A DNA stretch of 64,000 nt from the NCBI GenBank assembly GCA_947591155.1, contig CANQDA010000004.1:81147-145146 (forward strand), written 5' to 3'. This DNA is from an uncultured Lachnospiraceae bacterium. GTDB lineage: Bacteria > Bacillota > Clostridia > Lachnospirales > Lachnospiraceae. Below are positions 33,515-43,670 of the stretch, one piece after another (the first letter of the stretch is position 1; each line of letters opens with the position of its first letter). The translations under genes were made by a program, and so were the position numbers. Under the pieces are notes generated by a model. That model had not been told where the DNA came from. It made no database searches and worked only from the letters and a program-made list of their open reading frames with translations.

Positions 33515-35641
33515 CTATTGCAGATCCACCAGACGGCGGTACAAGCCGTTGGCATGATACAGTTCCTCGTGCGTACCCTGCTCCGCGATGTGTCCCTTCT
33601 CCATCACGACGATCCAGTCGCATTCCACCACGGTGGAGAAGCGGTGCGCCGCCAGAATGCAGGTCGTCCCTTTGTCGCGGATCGCCCGGAAGACCTTCTC
33701 CTCCGTGAGGGCGTCCAGAGCGGAAGTAAACTCATCCAGAAGCAGGACCGTGGGATCCTGACTCAAGGCGCGGGCAAGCTCCAGACGCTGCAGTTCCCCG
33801 CCGGAAAAGTTGCGTCCGTTCTCATAGACCGCCGCGTCGTAGCCACCCGGAGCCGCGATGACGCGGTCGTGGATCTGCGCGTCTCGCGCCGCGAGGATCA
33901 TCTCAAAATTCTCGATCGTCGCGTCCCACATTTTCAGATTGTTTGCAAGGGTATCGTTGAACACGGTGATCTCCTGATCCACGCACGCGAGCGAGGAGTG
34001 GAAGGTCACGTCCGGGATCTCGTCCCGGCGCAGTCCATCGTAGAGAATGGTTCCGCTGTCCGCGCGGCAGAGACCGGCGATGAGCTTCATGAGTGTGCTC
34101 TTGCCGCAACCCGTCGAGCCGACCAGGGCCACCATCTGCCCCGGCTTTACGTGCAGGGAAAGGTCGTCCACCGCCGGCCGGTCTCCCGGATTGTAGCGGA
34201 AAGTGACGTGATCGATCGCTATGTCGCCGGAGAGCTTCTGTGCCCGGGCTTCATCCTGCAAGGGGACCGCCGGCTCCGGCTCCTGTCCCAGCATGTCCTC
34301 CACGCGCTCGATATCGGTGCGGCGGCTCGTCAGGTCGTTGGAGGTGGATACCAGGGAGCCGAGGTTTCTCCGCACGTTGCCGAGGACCGACTGAAACGTA
34401 GCCAGCATACCCATGGTAAACTGGCCCCGGATGATCAGAATGGCGCCCACAAACAGGAGGCAGGCGGAGGAGATCACATTGTGGCTGCTTCCCAGGAATC
34501 CGGACAGCGCCTTTATGCGGTCCATACGCGCGCTCTTTTCCTGCATGCTGTTCTGTGAGGAGCTCCAGAGGGAGAAGAAGGCCTTCTCCGAGCCGATGGA
34601 TTTGATCGTCTCGATCGTGTTGAAACCGTTGAGCAGGGAAGTGTTCACGGCGCTTGCGCTGGTGCTCAGACTGCGCGACTGGATGGCGATCCGCCTCTGG
34701 AGCCACAGGCTTACGAGGATGTAGATCACCTCCACCGCAAGGCAGAGGAAAGCCATCAGCGGGTCGTAGAACAGCAACATGGCGAGATAAAAGACGAGAC
34801 TCGCCGTGTCGATGACCGTGGGAAGGATCGTGCGCAGCAGGGAGTAGTCCAGACGGGAATTCTTTTCCATGCGGTCCAGAATATCGCCTGCGAAGTGCTG
34901 CTCATAGAAGCTCATGGGCAGATCCAGCATCTGTCGGAAAAGCCTGCCGCCGGACTCCGCCGCCATTCTGCGGCCGATCCGGTAGGTGCGTATGGTCTCG
35001 AGAACAGACAAGCCGGTGCCGGCAAGCAGCGCCGCGCCCATGCCGATCAGCAGGGGGAGATAGAGTTCCCGCTGTTCCCCGCCCATGACCTGATCCAACA
35101 TACGCCGGCTTAATTCCAGCAGGATCAGATGCGCCGCCGTGCCGAGCGCGTGCAGCAGAAAGATCGCGAGAAGGGAGCGGCTGCCCGAATGCAGCCGACG
35201 CCACAGCATGGACCATATCGGTTCCCGGCGTCCTTCGGGCCGGAAATCGGGGCCGGGCTCCAGAGCGATCACGGAACCGGAAAAGGAGCGCCCGAACCGC
35301 TCCTCCGTCACGGCGTACGCGCCGCCGGATGGGTCGTTGACATAGACATTGCCGCTCCGGAACGCGCAGACTACCACATAATATTTTTTGTTCCAGCTCA
35401 CGATGGCGGGCAGCGGCGCCTTCTTCAGCTCGGACAATCCGACCCTGCGGACGGCACCCTTCAGACCGAATCCTTCGGCGGCCTGAAGCAGCTGCGCGGG
35501 CGTGGAACCGTTTCGGGAAGTAAGGCACTTCTCACGCACCGCCGACAGCGGGAGATATTTTCTGTAATAAGCCAGTATCATGGACAGGGCTGCCGCCCCG
35601 TTCTCCCCGGTGTGCATCTGGATGATAACCGGTACCTTCAT
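33515..35641 (-). CDS. NHLM-type ABC exporter with a degenerate C39 peptidase domain
   Basis: A 708-residue protein: C39-like domain (1 to about 130), six membrane helices (about 155-430) and an ATPase (Walker A GSTGCGKST, signature FSGGELQ, LLLDEFTSALD). In active C39 domains the Cys of E-C-G-A-A cuts the leader after a double glycine. Here the motif reads E13-N14-G-A-A, and the catalytic His position is Tyr87, whereas Gln8 and Asp103 remain. The domain is therefore probably a non-cleaving, substrate-docking domain like that of HlyB. It is first in a two-gene operon with the exporter at 31330-33501, and together they likely form a heterodimer. The cargo is unknown. Confidence 0.88.
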   Translation of the reverse strand: MKVPVIIQMHTGENGAAALSMILAYYRKYLPLSAVREKCLTSRNGSTPAQLLQAAEGFGLKGAVRRVGLSELKKAPLPAIVSWNKKYYVVVCAFRSGNVYVNDPSGGAYAVTEERFGRSFSGSVIALEPGPDFRPEGRREPIWSMLWRRLHSGSRSLLAIFLLHALGTAAHLILLELSRRMLDQVMGGEQRELYLPLLIGMGAALLAGTGLSVLETIRTYRIGRRMAAESGGRLFRQMLDLPMSFYEQHFAGDILDRMEKNSRLDYSLLRTILPTVIDTASLVFYLAMLLFYDPLMAFLCLAVEVIYILVSLWLQRRIAIQSRSLSTSASAVNTSLLNGFNTIETIKSIGSEKAFFSLWSSSQNSMQEKSARMDRIKALSGFLGSSHNVISSACLLFVGAILIIRGQFTMGMLATFQSVLGNVRRNLGSLVSTSNDLTSRRTDIERVEDMLGQEPEPAVPLQDEARAQKLSGDIAIDHVTFRYNPGDRPAVDDLSLHVKPGQMVALVGSTGCGKSTLMKLIAGLCRADSGTILYDGLRRDEIPDVTFHSSLACVDQEITVFNDTLANNLKMWDATIENFEMILAARDAQIHDRVIAAPGGYDAAVYENGRNFSGGELQRLELARALSQDPTVLLLDEFTSALDALTEEKVFRAIRDKGTTCILAAHRFSTVVECDWIVVMEKGHIAEQGTHEELYHANGLYRRLVDLQ

Positions 35642-35709
35642 AGCCGTTCCCCCTGATCCTTATCAAAAGCTCTGCCGCGACGCTCAGATCGCGGCAGAGA
35701 TACAGTCGT

Positions 35710-37131
35710 TTATCTTGTCACAATGTCCACCGGCACGTTGAAGATCTTCGCGACCTTCAGGATCGTGTCGATGTGTCTACCGACCGCGGCCGCCATGTGA
35801 TGCGTCGGGCCGGCTTCGCTCCACTTGTTGCAGAACTCTCTCGCGCCGCAGGTGAAGCGTGTCCGCATGTTGGTGTCGCCAAACATGAAGATCGGACCTT
35901 CCTCATTGACACCCTCGGCGACGACGAACTTGAAGTGACCGTCCTTGTCCTGTGTGATGCCGAGGTAGGTGACCGGACCGGTCGGCGGATAGAACTGGGT
36001 CAGGTAGCCGCCGCCCGTCTTGCCGTGGAAGACCGGAACGATCTTCATGGTCGGCTTCTTCGCCTGGGAGATGTCCGCGTCGCCCGAACCCGAATGTCCG
36101 ATGATGCAGATATCCTCGTTGAAGTCGATGGAGTACATCTCGGAGAGCTGGCCGGTCCCAGAGATCGTCTTCAGGATGCTCATCGCCATCGCGACCTTGA
36201 TATCACCCTCAACAGCGCACGCGGTGCCCTGCTTGATCAGCATGGAGAACGCCGGGATCAGCATGCTGTCGAGCTTGCCCGCGACGCCCTGCGCGAAGCC
36301 GTCGTAGTGGGACGCGACGAAACCGATCTGCTCGTCCTTCACCCACTGCTCGAACGCCACTACATATTTCGCCATATCCCAGACCTTTTCAATGGTGCCG
36401 CCGCCCTCGATATCAAAGGTGTCGAGGATGTCTTGCGCCTTCGCGCGGATCGCGTCCTCGTCGGTGATGTCGTCGGCGATCGCCCACATCTTCTCCCAGT
36501 CGAACTGCTTCGTGTAGAGCCACATTCTGTGGTACAGGTTCGTTTCGTCGATGTAGAGATCCATCATGCCCGGATACGGTCTGCCGATCTGCGCGAGGTT
36601 CGTGTCGCGGAATCTTCTGCGCACCTGCGCAGCCTTGCACCAGTCCTCGATCTCATGCTGCACGTACGGATCTCCGCCCTCGACGACGCCGGTGATGACC
36701 GCGTGGCGCTTGCCCGCGCGCTCCAGGTCTGCAACCATCTCGCCGACGGCGCCGCAGGCGTAGAGCTCGCCGAGCCATTTCGGCGTGTCCGTGTTCGCGT
36801 AGTCAGGCGCTTTCAGCTTCTGCACGTTCACCAGAACGACCGGAACATCGAGATCGCGCACTGCCGGGAGCATATTGTAGGATGTCGCATAGGTCAGAAG
36901 TTGCATGATCACGAGATCGACGTCCGCCGCGCGGAACTTGTCCCCGGCTGCCTGAGACAGTTCCTTCGTCGTCACCATGCCGCCGTCGATGATCTCAACC
37001 GTGTTCGGAAGCGTCTTCTTGAACGCCTCATACTGGCTTTCAAATTCCGGTACCAGAGACGGGAACTGCGGCAGATACGCGCCGAGCGCGATCGAGAAAA
37101 CGCCAACTCTTGCCTTTGTGTTTACTAACAT
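35710..37131 (-). CDS. L-fucose/L-arabinose isomerase-family protein
   Basis: A 473-residue protein similar in length and style to L-arabinose/L-fucose isomerases, which convert an aldose to a ketose with Mn2+. The N-terminal Rossmann-like half carries V-D-L-V-I-M-Q-L-L-T-Y-A, and candidate metal ligands are Glu and His in V-E-G-D and T-H-H-M. The true sugar cannot be told. GGAGG precedes the ATG. The gene has no sugar kinase or aldolase beside it, so it seems to be a single transcription unit. Confidence 0.8.
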   Translation of the reverse strand: MLVNTKARVGVFSIALGAYLPQFPSLVPEFESQYEAFKKTLPNTVEIIDGGMVTTKELSQAAGDKFRAADVDLVIMQLLTYATSYNMLPAVRDLDVPVVLVNVQKLKAPDYANTDTPKWLGELYACGAVGEMVADLERAGKRHAVITGVVEGGDPYVQHEIEDWCKAAQVRRRFRDTNLAQIGRPYPGMMDLYIDETNLYHRMWLYTKQFDWEKMWAIADDITDEDAIRAKAQDILDTFDIEGGGTIEKVWDMAKYVVAFEQWVKDEQIGFVASHYDGFAQGVAGKLDSMLIPAFSMLIKQGTACAVEGDIKVAMAMSILKTISGTGQLSEMYSIDFNEDICIIGHSGSGDADISQAKKPTMKIVPVFHGKTGGGYLTQFYPPTGPVTYLGITQDKDGHFKFVVAEGVNEEGPIFMFGDTNMRTRFTCGAREFCNKWSEAGPTHHMAAAVGRHIDTILKVAKIFNVPVDIVTR

Positions 37132-37270
37132 AGATACGTCCTCCTGAATATAAGATTTCCGTTCTTACCCGCCGGATCGCGGGACTTGCATGTTAAGTAC
37201 AGTTTACATCATTCAGCCGGACTTTTCCATGGTAATTTTCTAAGATATTGGGTAAAAACAAATGAATTTC

Positions 37271-38626
37271 TCAAACTTCCTTCAGCTGCCATTTCGTCCC
37301 CCGGTATCGCCAGACGAAAAACACGACGCGCACCGCCCAGTCGATGGTCATCGCCACCCAGACGCCGAGCACGCCCATCCCCGCGAACTGCCCGAGCACA
37401 TAGCTGAAGCCGACGCGGAAAATCCACATGGAAAGGATCGATACCCACATGCAGAAACCAACGTCGTTTGCCGCGCGCAGCACATTCGGCAGGGTAAATG
37501 AGGCAGGCCAGATCAGTGTAGACATCAGTGCATGATACAGAATGATCCGCCGCGCCATCGCCCCGGTCTCCGGCGACAGATTGTAGACCCGTATCGCCGT
37601 TGGCATCATCACGAGGATCAGAAGATTCATCACGACCACCGAGACATAGGAATACAAAAGCAACTTGCGTGTGTAGTAGCGCGCCTGCTCATAATCCCCC
37701 GCTCCGACGCATTGCGCCGCCACCGAGGACAGTGCGTATCCCATCGACATGCCGCCGAGTATTGCGAAATTGCAAACGCTGTTGCTGACCGCGTTTGCTG
37801 CGATCGAAACCGTGCCGAAGCCGGAGACAACGCTCAGCACAAGAATCTTGCCGAGCTGGAACATGCTGTTTTCCAGCCCGTACGGAATTCCGATATGAAG
37901 AATCTTCCGAAGCACATGCGTATTCAGCCGCAGTCCGGACAGCGTCCGCACATGCAGCGTCCTCTTTTTATCACAGATCAGGCACAGCATCCAGACGCCG
38001 GCGAAAGCGCGGGATATAAGCGTCGGGATCGCCGCACCCTCCACGCCGAATCCGAGTCCGTACAGGAGGATTCCGTTTCCAATGATATTCATCCCGTTCA
38101 TGACAAGGGACAGGAACATTGGCGTGCGTGAATCGCCGGTCGCCCGGAACGCGGCCGCGCCACAGTTGTAAACGGCCAGGAACGGGATCGAGGCCGTCAC
38201 GATCATCAGGTAGGTGTTGCAGTTTGCCATGACGTCCGGCTCGATCTTTCCGAACACGACATGCAGGATAAACCATTTTCCCGCATACACCAGCGCCATG
38301 ATGAGCAGGGAGAACGCCGTCGAGAACAGAAGCGTCTGCTCCAGCGCCTCGCAGCCGGCCTCCTCGTGCCTCCGGCCGAGCGCCTGCCCCGCCACGATCG
38401 CGCCTCCCGTCGCGAGAGCCGTGAAGATGTTGATCAGCAGGATCATGATCGTATCGATCAGGGAAACCGCGGAGACCGCAGCCTCTCCCACAGACGCCAC
38501 CATGACCGAATCCGCAAGCCCGACAAAGATCGCGAGAAACTGCTCGATGATCAGGGGAACGATCAATCCCCGCAGATCCCTGCCGCTGAACAACAGCTTC
38601 TTCCCAGAGCTGATTTCCGTTTTCAA
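37271..38626 (-). CDS. MATE-family efflux transporter
   Basis: A 451-residue integral membrane protein with 12 hydrophobic helices and the paired MATE halves (I-V-P-L-I-I-E-Q-F and G-L-A-D-S-V-M-V-A early; G-I-P-Y-G-L-E-N-S at mid-protein). It would export cationic drugs or metabolites using Na+ or H+. The TTG at 38626 has GGGAGGAAGG nine bases upstream. The longer GTG start at 38671 lacks a ribosome site, so the TTG was chosen. Confidence 0.92.
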   Translation of the reverse strand: MKTEISSGKKLLFSGRDLRGLIVPLIIEQFLAIFVGLADSVMVASVGEAAVSAVSLIDTIMILLINIFTALATGGAIVAGQALGRRHEEAGCEALEQTLLFSTAFSLLIMALVYAGKWFILHVVFGKIEPDVMANCNTYLMIVTASIPFLAVYNCGAAAFRATGDSRTPMFLSLVMNGMNIIGNGILLYGLGFGVEGAAIPTLISRAFAGVWMLCLICDKKRTLHVRTLSGLRLNTHVLRKILHIGIPYGLENSMFQLGKILVLSVVSGFGTVSIAANAVSNSVCNFAILGGMSMGYALSSVAAQCVGAGDYEQARYYTRKLLLYSYVSVVVMNLLILVMMPTAIRVYNLSPETGAMARRIILYHALMSTLIWPASFTLPNVLRAANDVGFCMWVSILSMWIFRVGFSYVLGQFAGMGVLGVWVAMTIDWAVRVVFFVWRYRGTKWQLKEV

Positions 38627-38722
38627 AAATATACGCCTTCCTCCCGAATTTTCAGATTCCCAATTTTGCACGCAATGTTCTATACTAAACTCATAATACT
38701 GAATTTTATCACAGCATTTTTA

Positions 38723-39580
38723 TTATAGGATTCTAATCAGCCGCCCCAGCACGATACCGGCGATGATACTGATCACTGCCAGTACAGCCGTCAGCGCAAG
38801 GTTCTTTTTCAGGTTCCGGTTTTCCCGGTAGAGCACCAGAAGCCCCGTCCCCGTGCCGCACAACAGTCCTGCGAACAGTCCGACGCCGCTCAACACACCC
38901 TCCAGAAACAGCTCCGTCACCAGCACGGAAGCCGCGCAGTTCGGAATCACGCCGATGATCGCCGCCGCGATCGCCTCAAGTCCCGAGTTCTTCATGATAT
39001 TTCCGGCAAGTCCGGACGCCGCGAAACGGTCCATCCCGAAACCGAGAATAAGCGTGATTACAAAGAGAAACAGGGCTGTCTTCAGCGTATGATTCAGGGC
39101 CGAATACCAAATCCCATGGTGTTCGCACCCGCAGTGTCCGTGTTCGCACATATCCATATGCTCAGGGATCGGACCCCGCCGCCCCAGAATCGTTTCCAGA
39201 GTAAAATCAACTAACATACCCGCGACAGTCGCCACGACCGCTTTCGCCGCCAGAATTTTGGCGATCGTCGTCCCGTTCGCCCCCTGCGCGAGCATGACAG
39301 GCAGCATTTCGTCCGAGGTCGCCAGAAACACGGAGAGAAGCGTGCCGGGCGATACCACTCCGCCCGCAAAAAGTCCAGCGGCCGCGGCGGCAAACCCGCA
39401 CTGCGGGATCGTCCCGATCAGACTGCCCAAAAGCGGACCTGCCTTCCCGGCGCGGTATATCATTTCCTTTGTCTTTGCGCTCATCCTGTGCTCTGTGTAC
39501 TCCACCGCAAGGTAAGACAGATACAGAAACGGCAGCAGTTTCAGACAGTCGATCAGGCTGTCCAGCAAAATCTCCAGCAT
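38723..39580 (-). CDS. ArsP2-type putative heavy-metal exporter
   Basis: A 285-residue membrane protein built as two similar halves. Each has an I-P-x-C motif (G-T-I-P-Q-C-G-F near 60 and G-V-I-P-N-C-A-A near 215), as in the ArsP2/putative Mn or As exporter family. A Cys/His-rich loop, H-M-D-M-C-E-H-G-H-C-G-C-E-H-H (about 140-155), could bind metal. AGGTGAT precedes the ATG. Repeats of TATACATTG upstream may be the operator. Confidence 0.8.
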   Translation of the reverse strand: MLEILLDSLIDCLKLLPFLYLSYLAVEYTEHRMSAKTKEMIYRAGKAGPLLGSLIGTIPQCGFAAAAAGLFAGGVVSPGTLLSVFLATSDEMLPVMLAQGANGTTIAKILAAKAVVATVAGMLVDFTLETILGRRGPIPEHMDMCEHGHCGCEHHGIWYSALNHTLKTALFLFVITLILGFGMDRFAASGLAGNIMKNSGLEAIAAAIIGVIPNCAASVLVTELFLEGVLSGVGLFAGLLCGTGTGLLVLYRENRNLKKNLALTAVLAVISIIAGIVLGRLIRIL

Positions 39581-39639
39581 GAGATCACCTTTTCATATCT
39601 TTGCTTAATCAGTTTTTAAACAATAACATATCTGAAAAG

Positions 39640-39682
39640 ATTTGTCTATACATTGAAATTTGTCTATACATTGTATACATTG
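39640..39682. repeat. Iterated TATACATTG sites, candidate operator
   Basis: ATTTGTCTATACATTG occurs at 39640-39655 and 39658-39673, and a further TATACATTG follows at 39674-39682. The block lies in the divergent region between the metal exporter gene and hslO, where a regulator could act on either. Confidence 0.6.
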
Positions 39683-39702
39683 ACACACGATCGAAAAAGC
39701 TG

Positions 39703-39731
39703 TTGTATGAGAAAAACGAGAGTGGTATAAT
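39703..39731 (+). promoter_or_regulatory. hslO promoter
   Basis: TTGTAT (39703-39708) and TATAAT (39726-39731) are separated by 17 bases, about 90 bases upstream of hslO. Confidence 0.7.
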
Positions 39732-39759
39732 CTCGATAGCGGTGAACAGATTATAGTCA

Positions 39760-39786
39760 GGGGCATTCGCATGGATGCCCCGTTTT
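39760..39786 (+). terminator. Small hairpin plus T-run in the hslO leader
   Basis: GGGGCAT (39760-39766) and ATGCCCC (39775-39781) form a 7-base stem followed by GTTTTAG, 35 bases before the hslO start and after its promoter. It may act as an attenuator or be a leader hairpin. Confidence 0.45.
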
Positions 39787-39820
39787 AGACAAGATAAACG
39801 GAGAAAGGAACAGACAGAGC

Positions 39821-40699
39821 ATGGATTACATTGTGAGGGCGACGGCGGCGGACAGCCAGATCCGCGCGTTCGCGGCGACGACGAGGAAGACCGTAGAGAC
39901 GGCGCGGGGATTTCACAACACGAGCCCGGTGGCGACGGCGGCGCTGGGGCGGCTGCTGACGGCGGGCGCGATGATGGGCGCGATGATGAAGGGCGAGAAG
40001 GACCTGCTCACGCTCCAGATCAAGGGAGACGGGCCGATCGGCGGGATCACCGTCACGGCGGACTCGTCGGCGAATGTGAAGGGATATGTGCAGAATCCGG
40101 CGGTGCTCCTGCACGCGAACGACAAAGGAAAACTTGACGTCGGCGGCGCGGTCGGAAACGGCATTCTGAACGTGATCAAGGATCTTGGCATGAAGGAGCC
40201 GTATAACGGTCAGTGCGAACTGCAGACCGGGGAGATCGGGGACGATCTGACTTACTATTTCGCGGTGTCGGAGCAGGTGCCGTCTTCGGTCGGGCTCGGC
40301 GTGCTTCTGGACAAGGGCAACACGGTGCGTCAGGCGGGCGGATTCATCATCCAGCTGATGCCGTTCGCGCCGGAGGAGATCGTCGCGCGGCTGGAGCAGA
40401 AGCTCTCTGATGTGACTTCCGTGACGGCCCTGCTGGATCGGGGATTGACGCCGGAGCAGATTCTGGAGGAGCTGCTGGGGGAATTCGGACTGGAGATCAA
40501 CGACACAATCCCGGCGCAGTACCGCTGCGACTGTTCGCGCGAGCGCATCGAGCGCGCGCTGATCAGCATCGGGCGCAAGGATCTGCAGGAGATGATCGAC
40601 GACGGGGAGCCGATCGAGGTGGACTGCCACTTCTGTGATAAGAAATACCGGCTGACGCCGGATGAACTGCGGGAGCTGCTGCGGCGGAGCAGCCGATAA
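39821..40699 (+). CDS. hslO: Hsp33 redox-regulated chaperone
   Basis: A 292-residue Hsp33. The N-terminal chaperone domain holds T-A-A-D-S-Q-I-R and G-R-L-L-T-A-G-A-M-M, and the C-terminal redox switch has C236-x-C238 and C269-x2-C272, the zinc-binding CxC-CxxC set. Oxidation releases zinc and activates holdase function in the cytoplasm. Length is normal. It is followed 15 bases later by nadE, with a shared transcript likely. Confidence 0.96.
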   Translation: MDYIVRATAADSQIRAFAATTRKTVETARGFHNTSPVATAALGRLLTAGAMMGAMMKGEKDLLTLQIKGDGPIGGITVTADSSANVKGYVQNPAVLLHANDKGKLDVGGAVGNGILNVIKDLGMKEPYNGQCELQTGEIGDDLTYYFAVSEQVPSSVGLGVLLDKGNTVRQAGGFIIQLMPFAPEEIVARLEQKLSDVTSVTALLDRGLTPEQILEELLGEFGLEINDTIPAQYRCDCSRERIERALISIGRKDLQEMIDDGEPIEVDCHFCDKKYRLTPDELRELLRRSSR

Positions 40700-40714
40700 G
40701 GAAAGGATATAATT

Positions 40715-42628
40715 ATGAAAGACGGCTTTATCAAAGTAGCGGCGGTGACGCCGGAGATCAAAGTGGCGGACTGTATTTACAACACGGAAAGCATTTGCCG
40801 TTCGCTCGACGAGGCATACGCGCAGAAGGCGAAGATCATCGTGTTCCCAGAGCTGTGCCTGACCGGGTACACCTGCGGGGATCTGCTCTGGCAGGAGAAG
40901 CTGCTTGACGCGGCGCGGGAAGGACTGTCCTGTGTGATCGAGCATACGGACGGGCATGACGGGCTGGTCTTTGTCGGTCTGCCGTGGGAGAAGGACGGAA
41001 AGCTCTACAACGTGGCCGCGGCTATCAGCAGCGGGCATCTGCTCGGACTTGTGCCGAAACGCTATCTGCCGAATTACAACGAATTCTACGAGGCGCGCCA
41101 TTTTACGCCGGGCAGTTCGGATGTGGACTGGATTCCTTTCGAGGGGGAAGAGGAGGAAGTGCCGTTCGGGATGGAGCTTCTGTTCTGCGGGAACACCCCG
41201 AAGGGGCTTTGTGTGGCGGCGGAGATCTGTGAGGACCTCTGGGCGCCGAATCCGCCGAGTACAGCGCATGCGCTGGCCGGGGCGAATGTGATCGTGAATC
41301 TGTCGGCGAGCGATGAAGTGGTCGGGAAAGATTCCTATCGCGAGGCGTTGATTGCAGGACAGTCGGCGCGTCTTCTGTGCGGCTATATCTACGCGAGCGC
41401 GGGGGAGGGTGAGTCCACGCAGGACCTCGTCTTCGGCGGACACAATCTGCTGGCTGAAAACGGACATATCCTTGCGCAGTCCTCCCGCTTTGCCTGCGGC
41501 GTGACCTGCACGGAATTTGACATTGCGCGGCTTCGGGAGGAGCGGCGCAGAATGACGACCTTTGCGCCGGATGAGGACGCGGCGTACGAGAAGGTCTGGT
41601 TTACACTGGAAGAGGAGGAGACGCGGCTTACGCGCGGCTTTGATCCGGCTCCGTTCGTGCCGTCGGGGAAAGCTGACCGGGATAAGCGCTGCGAAGAGAT
41701 TTTGACGATTCAGGCGCTTGGTCTGAAAAAGCGGCTGCAGCACACGGGATCGCAGTGCGCGGTGGTGGGGATTTCCGGCGGACTGGATTCCACGCTGACA
41801 CTGCTCGTCATGACAAAGGCGTTCGATCTGCTGGGACTGCCGCACAATCAGATGACGGCGGTGACGATGCCGGGCTTCGGGACGACGGACCGCACCTACC
41901 ACAACGCCTGTGAGCTGACGCGCAGGCTGGGTGCGGAGCTTCTCGAGGTGGACATTCGCGAATCAGTGAAGCAGCATTTCCGGGATATCGGGCAGGATCC
42001 GTCCGTGCACGATGTGACGTATGAGAACGCTCAGGCGCGGGAGCGCACGCAGGTGCTCATGGACCTCGCGAATAAAAAAGGCGGACTCGTGATCGGTACG
42101 GGCGATATGTCGGAGCTTGCGCTCGGCTGGGCCACTTACAACGGCGATCACATGTCGATGTACGGCGTTAACTGCTCCGTGCCGAAGACGCTGGTGCGCC
42201 ACCTTGTGCGCTACTATGCGGATACCTGCGGCGATGAACCGATCAGCCAGATCCTGCGGGATGTGCTGGACACGCCGGTGAGCCCGGAGCTCCTTCCGCC
42301 GGAGAACGGCCAGATCTCGCAGAAGACCGAGGATCTTGTCGGCCCCTATGAGCTGCACGACTTTTTCCTTTACTATCTGCTGCGCTTCGGCTACCCGCCC
42401 GCGAAGATCTACCGCGTGGCGAAGCTTGCTTTCGCCGGGAGTTACGATGAAGAAACGATCCTGAAGTGGCTGAAAATCTTTTACCGGCGCTTTTTCAGCC
42501 AGCAGTTCAAGCGCTCCTGTGTGCCGGACGGCCCGAAGGTCGGCAGCGTCGCGCTTTCCCCGCGCGGCGACTGGCGCATGCCGAGCGACGCGTGCGTCCG
42601 GATCTGGATGGAGGACACAGAAGTTTAA
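40715..42628 (+). CDS. nadE: Glutamine-dependent NAD+ synthetase
   Basis: A 637-residue two-domain enzyme. The N-terminal nitrilase-type glutaminase (about 1-300) has F-P-E-L-C-L-T-G-Y, a lysine in V-P-K-R-Y-L-P-N-Y and the cysteine in A-E-I-C-E-D-L-W. The C-terminal synthetase has the ATP loop SGGLDS (354-359). It amidates nicotinic acid adenine dinucleotide using glutamine-derived ammonia. GGAAAGGA precedes the ATG. Its stop overlaps the convergent AEC gene stop by four bases. Confidence 0.97.
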   Translation: MKDGFIKVAAVTPEIKVADCIYNTESICRSLDEAYAQKAKIIVFPELCLTGYTCGDLLWQEKLLDAAREGLSCVIEHTDGHDGLVFVGLPWEKDGKLYNVAAAISSGHLLGLVPKRYLPNYNEFYEARHFTPGSSDVDWIPFEGEEEEVPFGMELLFCGNTPKGLCVAAEICEDLWAPNPPSTAHALAGANVIVNLSASDEVVGKDSYREALIAGQSARLLCGYIYASAGEGESTQDLVFGGHNLLAENGHILAQSSRFACGVTCTEFDIARLREERRRMTTFAPDEDAAYEKVWFTLEEEETRLTRGFDPAPFVPSGKADRDKRCEEILTIQALGLKKRLQHTGSQCAVVGISGGLDSTLTLLVMTKAFDLLGLPHNQMTAVTMPGFGTTDRTYHNACELTRRLGAELLEVDIRESVKQHFRDIGQDPSVHDVTYENAQARERTQVLMDLANKKGGLVIGTGDMSELALGWATYNGDHMSMYGVNCSVPKTLVRHLVRYYADTCGDEPISQILRDVLDTPVSPELLPPENGQISQKTEDLVGPYELHDFFLYYLLRFGYPPAKIYRVAKLAFAGSYDEETILKWLKIFYRRFFSQQFKRSCVPDGPKVGSVALSPRGDWRMPSDACVRIWMEDTEV

Positions 42629-43539
42629 CCGGCTACGGTCAACAGCACGGGAATCGTCAGCACGCACAGCACGGTCGTCAGAATGATGGCGGCGCTGCAG
42701 TTCGTGCAGTCGATTCCCTTTTCTGTGCCGATCATCAGGGGCATGTTGCCGACCGGCATGCCGAACATGATCATGCAGGTGGCGATCACCCCGGCGTCGT
42801 GCGTCGCGAGCCGGACGAGCGGCAGCAGCAGAAGCGGCAGGATGAGCAGCTTGATCGCAGAGAAGAGGTACAGCTTCCCGTTGCAGAAGATCTTTCGGAG
42901 ATCTGCGTTAGCGAGTGTGTAGCCGACGCAGATCAGGGAGAGCGGCGTGGTCGCATTGCCGAGATAGGTGGCTGCCGATCTGAGAAAATCGGGCAGCGGG
43001 ATCTCGAACAGGATGACGATGAGCGCCGCCACGCCGAACACCGTGCCGGAATTCAGCATGGATCTCAGGGATGAGACGGAAAACCTGCCGTCCATCAGGG
43101 CGACGCCGTATGTATAGAAGATTACGGTGTAGATCAGGATAAACTCCGTGACGTAGACGACATACTGCGCGCCGAGAATGCTCGACACGACAGGGATGCC
43201 GATGAAGCCCAGATTGGAGAAAATGAACATGAGCTGATAGACCTTTCGCTGCATCTGATCCCTGTCAAAAAACGGCGCGAGGAGCATCCCGATGACGATG
43301 AAGAACGCGAACATCCCGGCCGCGATCAGTCCGACGAGGAGCAGGATGTGCAGCGAGACCATCCCGATGGAATTCGCGGCGCTAGAGAAGACCAGCAGCG
43401 GATTGAAGATGTTGATGATCAGCTTGGAGATATGCCCATTCGTGTTGTCGTCGACCATGCCGGTCTTTGTCGCCAGAAAGCCGACGCCGATCATGATGAG
43501 CAGGGAGAGCATCTGAAAAAATACGATGAAAAAGGTCAT
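42625..43539 (-). CDS. AEC-family transporter (auxin efflux carrier fold)
   Basis: A 304-residue membrane protein with about ten hydrophobic helices and the AEC patterns M-I-G-V-G-F-L-A and L-N-F/I-N-x-F-N-P-L near the N-terminus, followed by M-P-V-G-N-M-P. AEC carriers export small organic acids such as malate or lactate; the substrate is unknown. GAGGAA before the ATG at 43539 fixes the start and excludes a 34-residue upstream extension. Confidence 0.9.
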   Translation of the reverse strand: MTFFIVFFQMLSLLIMIGVGFLATKTGMVDDNTNGHISKLIINIFNPLLVFSSAANSIGMVSLHILLLVGLIAAGMFAFFIVIGMLLAPFFDRDQMQRKVYQLMFIFSNLGFIGIPVVSSILGAQYVVYVTEFILIYTVIFYTYGVALMDGRFSVSSLRSMLNSGTVFGVAALIVILFEIPLPDFLRSAATYLGNATTPLSLICVGYTLANADLRKIFCNGKLYLFSAIKLLILPLLLLPLVRLATHDAGVIATCMIMFGMPVGNMPLMIGTEKGIDCTNCSAAIILTTVLCVLTIPVLLTVAG

Positions 43540-43670
43540 TGCATGTTCCTCTTTTCTTTGATCTGTTTCAGGCGCGGAAAGAATCATGGAAAGCCGCCGC
43601 GTTGCTTCAATAAGTATACCCCGAGGCGCCACGCAAGTCAAATATCACTCCGCAGATATTACTATTTCTG

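Noticed and set aside
33515..35641. Active bacteriocin-processing transporter
   Set aside because: Catalytic Cys and His of the C39 domain are replaced, and no precursor peptide was found.
39785..41902. A 705-codon frame antisense to hslO and nadE
   Set aside because: It spans two clear genes and has the same shadow composition (Arg, His, Leu).
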